A DNA stretch of 13,646 nucleotides from Piscibacillus sp052246295 (GCA_052246295.1 JBQQCO010000037.1), one strand, 5' to 3'; shown: positions 1 to 7,161, counted from the first letter of the stretch. Numbers and translations are program-made. Notes: generated by a model not told the origin, from the letters alone.

Positions 1-19
1 GTAGTAACATGGTTCATAG

Positions 20-83
20 GGAAGACCTCTTTTCTGTGAATTTTGTCGGCTAACTTAATTCTACAAAAAGGGTCTTCCTTTTT
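20..83 (+). terminator. Intrinsic terminator of an upstream gene
   Basis: Bases 20-33 and 65-78 form an imperfect 14-position stem. GGAAGACC pairs with GGTCTTCC, one G-U pair and one mismatch follow, and then TTTT pairs with AAAA. The loop is about 31 bases and five T residues follow the stem at 79-83. No gene in the window precedes it, so it probably ends a transcript entering from the left. The loop is longer than usual, so a leader attenuator or a palindromic repeat is possible. Confidence 0.55.
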
Positions 84-100
84 CTATGTTCTAAAAATCA

Positions 101-131
101 TTTACACAAAATATTTTATACTCTCTATAAG
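101..131 (+). promoter_or_regulatory. Weak candidate promoter for the 200-814 gene
   Basis: TTTACA at 101-106 resembles a sigma-A -35 box and TATAAG at 126-131 a -10 box. The 19-base spacer is longer than optimal. It is the best sigma-A-like pair I see between the terminator at 20-83 and the TTG start at 200, and it would give a leader of about 60 bases. The call is by eye only. Confidence 0.25.
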
Positions 132-199
132 GCAGGCTGGAATGAATATTAGCAAGTTTTTTATATTCTGCTTATCAAAGGGATAGAAGGTGATACTTT

Positions 200-814
200 T
201 TGAAATTACAATGGTTGGAAGAAAAAATAGTAAATGAAGAAGTAAAAATGTTATTTGAGCAAAGTTTTGAATATATACCTTATTTAGGTTCTGTATTACA
301 GAATGTTAAAATGAATAGGTTTCAAAGAAGACTAAAAGAAGAAAGTTATAAAATAAATAATATTTCTAAGCTTATGGCAGAGACAAATTTGGCAAATGAG
401 TACATAACTGAAAGAATATTTCCTATAGTATTAAGTGATATGATTGAAGAACATGAGGACGCAAAATTCAACCTAATTTTAAATGGATTTTTAAATGTTT
501 TTATTGAGGAAGAGCATGAAGAGTCAATTTTATTAACCCATTTTGATACGCTTCGCAGTATAAGGTATATGGATTTTAGAAGGTTATCAATCCTTTCCTA
601 TAGACCTATCTCTGAAGAATTTCCTCTTGAAAATAATATAGCAATTACTAAGCGTATAGATAATAAATTAGTAACCTTAGGATTAATTGCAATACCTACT
701 TATTTTGGTGAAATGGATATGCTTAATGACCCTAATAAGGTTGGGGATATTCAACTGACTCCTTATGGAAAAGAATTTTTGAATTTTATAACAGAAGATA
801 AAGTAGATTTTTAG
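200..814 (+). CDS. Orphan cytosolic protein, possibly Abi-alpha/DUF4393-like
   Basis: This encodes a 204-residue protein that I do not recognise with certainty. It starts at TTG (200), with AAGGTGA six bases upstream as ribosome binding site. No signal peptide or long membrane segment is visible. Residues 20-31 (EQSFEYIPYLGS) form a short hydrophobic patch near the N-terminus, followed by a basic, helix-prone stretch (39-50). The C-terminal part (about 120-198) has a winged-helix-like feel: IRYMDFRRLSIL, then KLVTLGLI, then LTPYGKEFLNFI. An N-terminal 'IP.iG' patch with a C-terminal 'Lt..G..f' tail recalls DUF4393 (Abi-alpha) proteins, some linked to abortive infection, but this is a weak family-level guess. 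The gene is visibly more A+T-rich than the rest of the window, uses AGA/AAA/ATA freely, and stands alone between terminators, which suggests horizontal acquisition. Confidence 0.75.
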   Translation: MKLQWLEEKIVNEEVKMLFEQSFEYIPYLGSVLQNVKMNRFQRRLKEESYKINNISKLMAETNLANEYITERIFPIVLSDMIEEHEDAKFNLILNGFLNVFIEEEHEESILLTHFDTLRSIRYMDFRRLSILSYRPISEEFPLENNIAITKRIDNKLVTLGLIAIPTYFGEMDMLNDPNKVGDIQLTPYGKEFLNFITEDKVDF

Positions 815-1352
815 TGGATTGGTGATTAATAGGGATAAAGAGGTTTATTATCTTTCAAACCTTAATGAAAAATATTGGTCAAGTATTGAGATTATTTTAA
901 GTCAAATAAGCTAAAAAAATATCAGAGATTCTCATTTAATAAATAGACCTCATCTCATGCCCACTAGAATATTATGGTTTGCAATAATTTGGCACTAGTA
1001 TATATTAGAAGCGTTATATTAACAATTAATTGCTGTTAATAACTTCCTCATAGGGAACTACAAGACGAATAATTATAATCGGTATCCACTTATTAAGACA
1101 TTTAAGATGTAATCCTCAACATAATTGTTATCTTATAATTAAATACATCATAAAAGCAATGAGAATAAGTAACGTAAAAGTAACGCAATCCAGTCAAAAG
1201 TCATAAAAAACGGGTTTATGATGTGACTTGGATAAAATGATAAAACCCATTATGGCGCACTTTTGGCATTTATCAGACACAATGTTACTTTATAATATAA
1301 AATGCCGGGCATGATGTAATACGCCAAATTAAAAAAGTTATTTGAATTATAC
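815..1352. other. Non-coding A+T-rich stretch with several inverted repeats
   Basis: No convincing gene is seen here. An A+T-rich inverted repeat lies at about 1013-1042 (TTAACA against TGTTAA). From about 1175 onward several complementary segments are close together: AAAGTAAC (about 1177-1184) with GTTACTTT (about 1284-1291); GGGTTTAT (1212-1219) with ATAAAACCC (1240-1248); TGGCG (1253-1257) with CGCCA (1322-1326); and, inside that last pair, GGCATTT (1265-1271) with AAATGCC (1300-1306). The stretch leads directly into the terminator at 1353-1387, so it could be a small structured RNA. It could equally be the remains of a palindromic mobile repeat. The possible promoter signals around 1124-1150 are weak. 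Confidence 0.35.
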
Positions 1353-1387
1353 GGCTCTTCACTTGTCTTAAGTGGAGAGCCTTTTTT
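1353..1387 (+). terminator. Strong intrinsic terminator after non-coding DNA
   Basis: GGCTCT pairs with AGAGCC and, inside it, CACTT pairs with AAGTG, with one T-G pair between the two blocks and a short TCTT-type loop. A run of six T residues follows. The structure is nearly perfect. The nearest upstream gene stop is at 814, over 500 bases away, so it either ends a long 3' tail or terminates a separate non-coding transcript. Confidence 0.8.
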
Positions 1388-1406
1388 ACATAAATATGAA
1401 AAAACA

Positions 1407-1449
1407 TTGCTTATTTACCATGTTCGTCCACATAAAATTCAATAAGCAA
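1407..1449 (+). promoter_or_regulatory. Candidate promoter with 9-bp inverted repeat before DUF378 gene
   Basis: TTGCTT (1407-1412) and CATAAA (1431-1436) could be -35 and -10 boxes with an 18-base spacer. TTGCTTATT (1407-1415) is perfectly complementary to AATAAGCAA (1441-1449). The repeat therefore covers the putative -35 box at one end and reaches close to the ribosome binding site (1465-1471) at the other. It could be an operator or a leader hairpin. Confidence 0.35.
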
Positions 1450-1480
1450 CATGTATAACATTTCAAAGGAGTGGAACAGC

Positions 1481-1681
1481 ATGAGAGGTTTAGGTTCTAT
1501 TGCACTTGTATTATTAATTGTTGGAGGGTTGAACTGGTTATTAGTTGGACTTTTCCAATGGGACTTAGTGGCAAGTATTTTTGGAGGTCAAGATTCAGCC
1601 CTATCAAGAATTATTTACTCACTAGTTGGAATAGCAGCACTTTATGCTTTTACGTTTTTCGCAAAATTTGATCACGAATAG
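1481..1681 (+). CDS. DUF378 family two-helix membrane protein (YuzA-like)
   Basis: This encodes a 66-residue protein. The start chosen is ATG 1481 because AAAGGAG (1465-1471) lies nine bases upstream; the earlier in-frame ATG at 1451 has no ribosome binding site. The sequence opens with MRGLGSIALVLLIVGGLNWL, a first membrane helix carrying the Gly-Gly-x-Asn-Trp-x-Leu signature of DUF378, then LVGLFQWDLVASIFG. A second helix (about 46-61, IYSLVGIAALYAFTFF) follows. Length and layout match DUF378 proteins such as B. subtilis YuzA. The function of the family is unknown to me. The gene is monocistronic, with a terminator directly after it. Confidence 0.88.
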   Translation: MRGLGSIALVLLIVGGLNWLLVGLFQWDLVASIFGGQDSALSRIIYSLVGIAALYAFTFFAKFDHE

Positions 1682-1692
1682 TTGTGATTGTT

Positions 1693-1724
1693 AAACGCTC
1701 AAAGTAGAATCTGAGCGTTTTAGT
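1693..1724. terminator. Bidirectional terminator between convergent genes
   Basis: AAACGCTCA (1693-1701) pairs perfectly with TGAGCGTTT (1712-1720) around a ten-base loop. T residues follow on the plus strand. On the minus strand the stem lies directly after the DUF6366-like gene's stop codon. It probably serves both the DUF378 gene and that gene. Confidence 0.75.
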
Positions 1725-1916
1725 TTACCTAAAAAAGATCGCGTAAATGAGGAAAATTAATATCGCAATAAGTATTAGTGAGCCTGTAACTTTCCAATTT
1801 GAACCGCCGACTAAATCAGCTAGATTACTCCCGTGTACACTACTTGATGGGTTTTTTAATTCTTCTTGTCTAAACCTTTCTCTTCTCTCTTCAGGAGATT
1901 CATGATCTTTATTCAC
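1725..1916 (-). CDS. DUF6366-like single-pass membrane protein
   Basis: This encodes a 63-residue protein with a GTG start (1916, minus strand). AAAGGTGGG lies six bases upstream as ribosome binding site. The N-terminal third is highly charged (ESPEERRERFRQEELKNP), followed by a Ser/Gly-rich linker, then WKVTGSLILIAILIFLIYAI, one C-terminal membrane helix ending in FFR. The ESPEE-R-E-RxRQEELKN opening and single C-terminal helix are what I remember for DUF6366 proteins of Bacillaceae, whose role is unknown. It converges on the DUF378 gene and shares its terminator. Confidence 0.8.
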   Translation of the reverse strand: MNKDHESPEERRERFRQEELKNPSSSVHGSNLADLVGGSNWKVTGSLILIAILIFLIYAIFFR

Positions 1917-2089
1917 TTTATACCCACCTTTAAACTTACATATCTTAAAATCCTAAATGCTTTCTCTGTATTAATGATGCCATACTTTAAGCACATTATA
2001 AATAGTTGTTCTTGTGTCTTCGCAGTTTTCGTTAAATGATGTCATCAAATATGTCATAAATTCAAATTATTAATTTTTAGCAGTACGAG

Positions 2090-2354
2090 AATAGTGTTGA
2101 GCGTAGGTGGCGACTCCAGCGGGAACAGCACGAGCCGAGGGCCACAGGATGTGGGTCAATTCGGCGTTGCAACAAATGCTACTTGCATTACTTCTTGGCT
2201 TAAGTTTGCGCCGGATAATCGCAGGCGCAGGACGTTGCGAACTTAGCCGAACATCCTTAACCCCAGAACGGCAGTGAGTTTTGGGAAGTTTAGGCCGTGC
2301 CTGCGGTAAGCGAAGCATTTTGACTAAGCAAATAATCAACAACGAAGTTTGTTA
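2090..2354. repeat. G+C-rich structured Bacillaceae-type dispersed repeat
   Basis: This block is visibly richer in G+C than the A+T-rich DNA on both sides and has no credible gene. It opens with GTAGGTGGCGACTCC and GCGGGAACAGCACGAG and ends with AATCAACAACGAAGTTTGTT. From memory this is a repeat type common between genes in Bacillaceae genomes. It is strongly self-complementary: TTGGCTTAAGTTTGC (2192-2206) pairs with GCGAACTTAGCCGAA (about 2236-2250), the apical CGCC pairs with GGCG, AGGATGT can pair with ACATCCT, and GCACG with CGTGC. TGTTGA (2095-2100) and TCAACA (2336-2341) form short terminal inverted repeats. No transposase is present, so it would be non-autonomous. Confidence 0.65.
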
Positions 2355-2411
2355 GTACTTTAATTTAAGTAATAAGTTAATTCCTATTTTAACAAAATAT
2401 TTAGACTAATT

Positions 2412-2440
2412 TTTACAAATCTTTTAAATTATATTACAGT
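2412..2440 (+). promoter_or_regulatory. Candidate promoter for the four-cysteine small protein
   Basis: TTTACA (2412-2417) and TACAGT (2435-2440) are separated by 17 bases and lie 33 bases before the ATG at 2474. Each box departs from the sigma-A consensus (TACAGT matches four of six positions), but spacing and placement are right. Confidence 0.35.
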
Positions 2441-2473
2441 TAATGTAGCGATTATTAAAATAAGGGGTATACC

Positions 2474-2605
2474 ATGGGGAAGTGTTTTTGCTACGAGAAA
2501 TTTAAGGACCAATTACCTAAGGACGTTAAGATTACATGTTTTAAAGAAAAATGCCGAAATTATCGTGAAAACATGAAGAAACTTAGAGAACAAAAGGATT
2601 CATAA
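2474..2605 (+). CDS. 43-residue four-cysteine small protein, putative metal binder
   Basis: This short open reading frame starts at ATG 2474 with AAGGGG six bases upstream and ends at TAA 2603-2605. The product begins MGKCFCYEKF, has TCFKEKC in the middle and a charged C-terminus ending EQKDS. Cysteines sit at positions 4, 6, 22 and 27: a CxC pair and a Cx4C pair separated by a Lys/Asp-rich loop. This could bind a single zinc ion. The C-terminal half is basic and helix-prone. No signal peptide or membrane segment is seen. I recognise no family. It lies 76 bases before the MoxR operon, with a possible promoter of that operon in between, so it may be transcribed separately or lead the operon. 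It could be a chance frame, but ribosome binding site, composition and cysteine spacing favour a real gene. Confidence 0.6.
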   Translation: MGKCFCYEKFKDQLPKDVKITCFKEKCRNYRENMKKLREQKDS

Positions 2606-2612
2606 GTATACT

Positions 2613-2642
2613 TTGCTAACCTATTAGTTAAACTTTTATAGT
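2613..2642 (+). promoter_or_regulatory. Candidate promoter of the MoxR-DUF58-transglutaminase operon
   Basis: TTGCTA (2613-2618) and TATAGT (2637-2642) are separated by 18 bases. They lie 40 bases before the ATG at 2682 and directly after the stop of the four-cysteine protein. Confidence 0.45.
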
Positions 2643-2681
2643 ATCATAGAATTATATGAAATTTGTGGGAGGTAGAAAGGA

Positions 2682-3638
2682 ATGACGCAACAAATGACAG
2701 CCCAGCAAAACAAAATCGAATCAGTACTACATAATATTGAACAAGTAATGGTCGGAAAGAAAGAGTCCATTGAACTGAGCTTATTAGCTCTCTTGGCGGA
2801 AGGCCATGTATTGCTTGAGGATGTACCGGGTGTCGGTAAAACGATGCTTGTTCGTGCTTTAGCGAAGTCATTCAACTTAGATTTCAAGCGGATCCAGTTT
2901 ACACCGGATTTACTACCATCTGATGTAACAGGTGTTTCGATTTATAACCAGAAAGAAATGAACTTTGAATTTCGCCCAGGGCCGATTTTAGGTAATATCG
3001 TATTAGCGGATGAGATTAACCGAACGTCTCCGAAAACGCAATCGGCACTTTTAGAAAGTATGGAGGAGAAGCATATAACGGTAGATGGCACGACCATGGA
3101 GTTGAAGCGCCCATTTTTCGTTATGGCAACGCAAAACCCGATTGAATACGAAGGAACATACCCACTACCAGAGGCACAACTAGACCGTTTTCTATTAAAA
3201 CTCCACCTAGGCTACCCTTCAATTGATGATGAGATTCAAATGCTAAACCGTACGACTTCAACACATCCAATTGATACATTACAACCAGTGATGACGCAAG
3301 ACGATTTAATTCAACTCCAAGAAGAAGTAAAAGAGGTCCATGTGAGTGAAGCAATTAAGAAATACATCGTATACTTAGTTGATTCTACTCGTAAGCATCC
3401 TTTACTTGATCTTGGCGCAAGTCCACGTGCATCGATCTCATTAATGAAGGCGGCTAAGGCGTATGCTTTCATTCAAAAGCGTGATTATGTATTACCTGAT
3501 GATATTAAGTACTTAATGAAACATGTTTTAGGGCATCGTGTCATCATATCGTCTGAGGCGAAGTTTGAGGGTAAATCAGCTGCGACTATTTTAGATGACA
3601 TTGTTCGTAAAACAATCGTGCCAATTGAAAGAGGTTAA
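2682..3638 (+). CDS. yeaC: MoxR-family AAA+ ATPase (YeaC-like)
   Basis: This encodes a 318-residue cytosolic AAA+ ATPase of the MoxR class. MoxR proteins are thought to use ATP to remodel or activate partner proteins, often VWA- or DUF58-containing. Walker A is VPGVGKT (48-54), Walker B is IVLADE (106-111), and sensor-1-like ATQNP lies at 149-153. The MoxR signature PLPEAQLDRF (161-170) carries a likely arginine finger at 169. The C-terminal lid (about 230-310) includes DLGASPRAS. The ATG at 2682 is supported by GGGAGGT eight bases upstream. The length is usual for the family. It is the first gene of the tight operon, three bases before the DUF58 gene, the arrangement of B. subtilis yeaC-yeaD-yebA. 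The physiological substrate is not established. Confidence 0.93.
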   Translation: MTQQMTAQQNKIESVLHNIEQVMVGKKESIELSLLALLAEGHVLLEDVPGVGKTMLVRALAKSFNLDFKRIQFTPDLLPSDVTGVSIYNQKEMNFEFRPGPILGNIVLADEINRTSPKTQSALLESMEEKHITVDGTTMELKRPFFVMATQNPIEYEGTYPLPEAQLDRFLLKLHLGYPSIDDEIQMLNRTTSTHPIDTLQPVMTQDDLIQLQEEVKEVHVSEAIKKYIVYLVDSTRKHPLLDLGASPRASISLMKAAKAYAFIQKRDYVLPDDIKYLMKHVLGHRVIISSEAKFEGKSAATILDDIVRKTIVPIERG

Positions 3639-3641
3639 GGT

Positions 3642-4910
3642 ATGTTAAAGCCTTTCTCAACGATCATTCGTTTCATTCTTGTTGCCCTGTTATTAGGTAT
3701 ACTCTTCTCATATGCAATGTTTCAAGGTGGATTTGTGAGCTGGTTTTTATTCTTTGGTTTTTTACCAATTTTGTTGTATTCCGTGTTAATTGTGATTTAT
3801 CCGTTATCATGGCTAAAGGTAGAGCGTCATGTTTCTAAGCGTTATATTCAGGCGGGGCATTCATTGAAAGTGAGTGTGAAAGTCAAAAGTCACCTACCGT
3901 TACCGATCTTATTTTTAATTATTGAGGATCAGTTGCCAAAGAGTATGAATTATAATGATACGCGTCATTTTAAATATCAATTTTTAAGAAAGCCAAGTGC
4001 GTTATTTAAAGATGAGACGTTTAAAACGATTATTTTTCCTCGATTTAGACGTCAGATCAACTATCAATATGAGATAACGTCAGTCCCGCGTGGGTTACAT
4101 GAATTAAATGAGATAAGATTACTCACTGGAGATTTCTTAGGATTGGTTAAAAAAGAAAGAGTTTATCAAGCACCGATTAAGGTGTTATCAGAACCTCGTG
4201 AGGTGTCATTACGGTTAAACAATGATATCTCTTATTTTGAAGAAGGTGAGCAAACGGCCTATTCGATTAAAGCGAACCATACGAATCTAGTATCTGGTGT
4301 GAGAGACTATGCACCTGGAGACCGAGTGTCATGGTTAGATTGGAAAACAACGGCTAAAAAGCAAAAGCTCGTTACTAAAGAGTTTGAACAGGAAAAGCAT
4401 AAGGATTTAGCTGTTATCTTAAATCGAATTCAGGTTGAGAGGGACGATTGGTTAGCATTTGAAGGTTGCGTGGAGATTGCGAATTCAATCGTTCGTGAAT
4501 CGATGGATGATCACGGGAAGGTGTCATTTGTTGCGATTGGCGACCATCGACATGAGATTCAACTTGAACGGGGACGTAAAGATTTAGACCGTTTAACACG
4601 TTTTTTGGCTGAAACGCGTTTAGAAGAGAGTGAGCAGCCTTTTTCTTCCAAACTATTAAAAGAAGGCATGCTTATATCCAAAGATCGTAATATTGTCGTG
4701 ATGACGCATCAACTAGATTCTAAGTTGCACCACACGATGACTCGAATTAATCAACAGGATGCTAAAGTGAGTTTGATTTTAATTAGAAGTAAGCACAGCA
4801 TAACGTCAAGTGAGCGTCAGGCTTTAGCTCAATTAAGACAAGAGGGCGTTATTGCCACGTGGTTAAGTGAGGATCAGTTAACTAGCCGATTGATTGAGGT
4901 GAACACATAA
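3642..4910 (+). CDS. yeaD: DUF58 domain membrane-anchored protein (YeaD-like)
   Basis: This encodes a 422-residue protein. Two membrane helices at the N-terminus (about 10-28 and 33-57) are followed by a beta-rich region and then the DUF58 core, whose hallmark is DYAPGDRVSWLDWKTTAKK (222-240) with LVTKEFE just after it. DUF58 proteins are VWA-like and are regularly encoded next to MoxR ATPases. By family, MoxR is inferred to act on this protein, with the soluble part in the cytosol. The ATG at 3642 comes three bases after the ATPase stop, and the ribosome binding site (AGAGG/AAGG) lies in the end of that gene. The stop overlaps the next start by one base (TAATG), so the two are translationally coupled. 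Confidence 0.9.
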   Translation: MLKPFSTIIRFILVALLLGILFSYAMFQGGFVSWFLFFGFLPILLYSVLIVIYPLSWLKVERHVSKRYIQAGHSLKVSVKVKSHLPLPILFLIIEDQLPKSMNYNDTRHFKYQFLRKPSALFKDETFKTIIFPRFRRQINYQYEITSVPRGLHELNEIRLLTGDFLGLVKKERVYQAPIKVLSEPREVSLRLNNDISYFEEGEQTAYSIKANHTNLVSGVRDYAPGDRVSWLDWKTTAKKQKLVTKEFEQEKHKDLAVILNRIQVERDDWLAFEGCVEIANSIVRESMDDHGKVSFVAIGDHRHEIQLERGRKDLDRLTRFLAETRLEESEQPFSSKLLKEGMLISKDRNIVVMTHQLDSKLHHTMTRINQQDAKVSLILIRSKHSITSSERQALAQLRQEGVIATWLSEDQLTSRLIEVNT

Positions 4911-7108
4911 TGCAGATTGCGAAAAACGAACAATGGATATCAATCGTATTGTATGCCGGGAGTATGTTGTTACTTTTGGAGTGGATTTCTCCTTTAGATG
5001 AAGTAACGAATACTGGTTTTACATCGACGTTTGTCATGTATATTGTATTATGTTTTATTCTATCGGCTACGTTACTACCTTTTTGGATTGTTTCTCCTAT
5101 TAAGTTAATTGGATTATTGTTTGTTCTGCATCAGTTATTTTTTGAGCCAGCCTTCTTATCAAGAGACTGGTTTGCACTATTTTGGGGAGAGCTTCAATTA
5201 AATCTATCTTATTTACTAGCTATGGAGTGGGTCGCGTTAACGTCATTCTTTAGAACGTTTCTATTCTTAATTCTATTATGGATGTTAAGTTATCTGCTTT
5301 ATTATTGGTTTGCGGTCAGAAAAAAGCCATTCTCGTTTATTTTGTTTACGTTTGTTTATCTAACAGTGTTAGATACGTTTACGACCTTTGATGCGAGTAC
5401 GGCTATTATTAGAGCGTTTATTATCGGTGTAGCGATTATGGGTGTGGCGTATCTGCAGCACCTTTTAGAAAAAGAAAATATGCGTATGCCAGCAATGCGA
5501 GCCATGGTGATGTGGATTGCACCTTTATTATTAGTCATTGGCTTTAGTACCATTATTGGTTATGCGTCACCTAAATTTGATCCAATTTGGCCAGACCCAG
5601 TTCCATTCATTCAAAGCACGGCAGAAGGAAGTGGCTTTGGAGATGGACCGGGTGTCGGTGTTCAAAAGATTGGTTATGGCGAGAATGATGAGCGCCTCGG
5701 TGGAGGATTTGTGCAAGACGATACAACCGTTTTCTATGCACAGTCGAATAAGTCTCAATATTGGAAGGTTGAGACAAAAGATACGTACACTGGAAAAGGT
5801 TGGGTCAGAAGTCAAGATGGTCAATTCGATCAGACAAATGGGTCGTTAGAAGTACTTCATACGTATCCAGAGGTTGTCAATCTTGAAGAAGGGTCTGCGG
5901 AAGTTCAATTTGTAGAGCCTGGTCTATTAAATAAACTAGTCTATACGTATGGTGCTAGTCGTGTTAATTCAGCTAATGGTGAATTGGGTACGGGCGTGAA
6001 TGTGGTTACGGGTGAGGTATTATCAACGGTGAATGGGCAAGATAGTTTACCAGATCAATACGAAATCGACATTCAACGACCGCTATTCCCAGTGAATGAT
6101 ATGAAGGAAGTTACGAATGTAGATAATGCTGATATGGAGCAATACTTACAGCTGCCAGATGATTTACCGGATCGCGTTGTGAGGTTGGCTGAAGAAATTA
6201 CATCTGAACACGGTAACCGTTATGATCAGGCCAAAGCCATTGAAGACTTCTTCTCAAACAATGGTTATCTATATGAAACACAAGATGTAGCAGTTCCTGG
6301 ACAAGATGAAGATTATGTCGACCAGTTTTTATTTGAAACACAAGCGGGTTATTGTGATAACTTCTCAACCTCTATGGTTGTCATGTTAAGAGCCGTTGAT
6401 ATTCCAGCTCGTTGGGTAAAAGGGTTTACCGAAGGCGAGCGTTTAATGGGCGAGAATTTATTTGAAGGTAGCCAGCCTGAGTTTGAGGTCACCAATAATA
6501 ATGCTCACTCATGGGTTGAAGTGTATTTTCCAAATGTTGGTTGGGTCCCATTTGAACCAACCGTTGGCTTCGATAACCAAAGTACATTCAGGTACGGTGA
6601 TACAGATGATGATAACACATCTTCTGAAGAGGATTTAGAGTTAGATCAGCCAGAAACTGAAATGCCTGAACTAGATGAAGGTGCCGAACAGGAAGATGAG
6701 AGTGGAGCGGCAGCTGCTGGTTGGTCTATTTCAAAACCAATGAAATACACATTAATTGGCGGTAGTGCAGTATTATTAGGGTTAATCATCTGGCTTTTAA
6801 TTAAAAAACGTTTAAGAATTCTGAGTAAATGGAAAGGCAAGAAGTTAGAACAAAGCGCTGATACAGATACATTTACAGAAGGTTATCAATTCTTACTTCA
6901 AGCCTTGGCCCAAAAAGGATTAATGTTAAAGCAAGGCCAGACGCTTCGTGAATTTGCGGTTGATGTTGATCGTTGGTTTGGACATGGTAATATGTCACAG
7001 CTGACAGCCTACTATGAGCGTGCCATCTACCGTGAAGAGTCGATTAAAGAGAATCATAGTGAAGTCTATCAGCTATGGAATCGTCTGGTAAATGATATAT
7101 TAGCTTGA
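4910..7108 (+). CDS. yebA: Membrane transglutaminase-like protein (YebA/TgpA-like)
   Basis: This encodes a 732-residue membrane protein. The first roughly 215 residues hold several hydrophobic helices. A long extracytoplasmic region follows, with the transglutaminase-like core at about 420-550. The probable catalytic residues are Cys482 (in QAGYCDNFS), His533 (in NNNAHSWVEVYF) and Glu549 (in WVPFEPT). Many transglutaminase-fold enzymes have Asp at the third place. An acidic low-complexity linker (about 565-600) leads to a last membrane helix (about 618-635) and a cytosolic tail resembling the DUF4129-type ends of these proteins. Reaction and substrate are unknown; cell-envelope protein processing is a family-level inference. 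The start overlaps the DUF58 stop by one base. The pbuG promoter -35 box overlaps this gene's stop codon. Confidence 0.9.
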   Translation: MQIAKNEQWISIVLYAGSMLLLLEWISPLDEVTNTGFTSTFVMYIVLCFILSATLLPFWIVSPIKLIGLLFVLHQLFFEPAFLSRDWFALFWGELQLNLSYLLAMEWVALTSFFRTFLFLILLWMLSYLLYYWFAVRKKPFSFILFTFVYLTVLDTFTTFDASTAIIRAFIIGVAIMGVAYLQHLLEKENMRMPAMRAMVMWIAPLLLVIGFSTIIGYASPKFDPIWPDPVPFIQSTAEGSGFGDGPGVGVQKIGYGENDERLGGGFVQDDTTVFYAQSNKSQYWKVETKDTYTGKGWVRSQDGQFDQTNGSLEVLHTYPEVVNLEEGSAEVQFVEPGLLNKLVYTYGASRVNSANGELGTGVNVVTGEVLSTVNGQDSLPDQYEIDIQRPLFPVNDMKEVTNVDNADMEQYLQLPDDLPDRVVRLAEEITSEHGNRYDQAKAIEDFFSNNGYLYETQDVAVPGQDEDYVDQFLFETQAGYCDNFSTSMVVMLRAVDIPARWVKGFTEGERLMGENLFEGSQPEFEVTNNNAHSWVEVYFPNVGWVPFEPTVGFDNQSTFRYGDTDDDNTSSEEDLELDQPETEMPELDEGAEQEDESGAAAAGWSISKPMKYTLIGGSAVLLGLIIWLLIKKRLRILSKWKGKKLEQSADTDTFTEGYQFLLQALAQKGLMLKQGQTLREFAVDVDRWFGHGNMSQLTAYYERAIYREESIKENHSEVYQLWNRLVNDILA

Positions 7109-7133
7109 CGAGTGATTAAAACGGGTGTACATT
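7105..7133 (+). promoter_or_regulatory. Promoter of the riboswitch-pbuG unit
   Basis: TTGACG (7105-7110) and TACATT (7128-7133) are separated by exactly 17 bases. The -35 box overlaps the TGA stop of the transglutaminase gene, and transcription would begin about 20 bases before the riboswitch aptamer. Confidence 0.6.
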
Positions 7134-7161
7134 ATTAATGTACAAAAAATTAAATGAAACA

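Noticed and set aside
822..914. A 30-codon frame beginning GTG after the 200-814 gene
   Set aside because: The ribosome binding site is poor, the length is very short, and no recognisable motif is present. It could be a remnant, but the support is too weak to annotate.
1198..1314. A 38-codon minus-strand frame beginning MPGILYYKVT with a CxxC-like pair
   Set aside because: It lies inside the dense inverted repeats, with no ribosome binding site seen before the ATG. It is more likely a by-product of the palindromic sequence than a gene.
1917..1936. GTTTAA and GGGTAT, sigma-B-like boxes, just before the DUF6366-like gene (minus strand)
   Set aside because: Only four bases separate the boxes instead of about 12-14, and they overlap the ribosome binding site, so they cannot be a promoter for this gene.
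2070..2342. 90-residue minus-strand frame across the G+C-rich block
   Set aside because: It covers the folded repeat almost end to end, has no convincing ribosome binding site, and its composition reflects the repeat rather than a protein.
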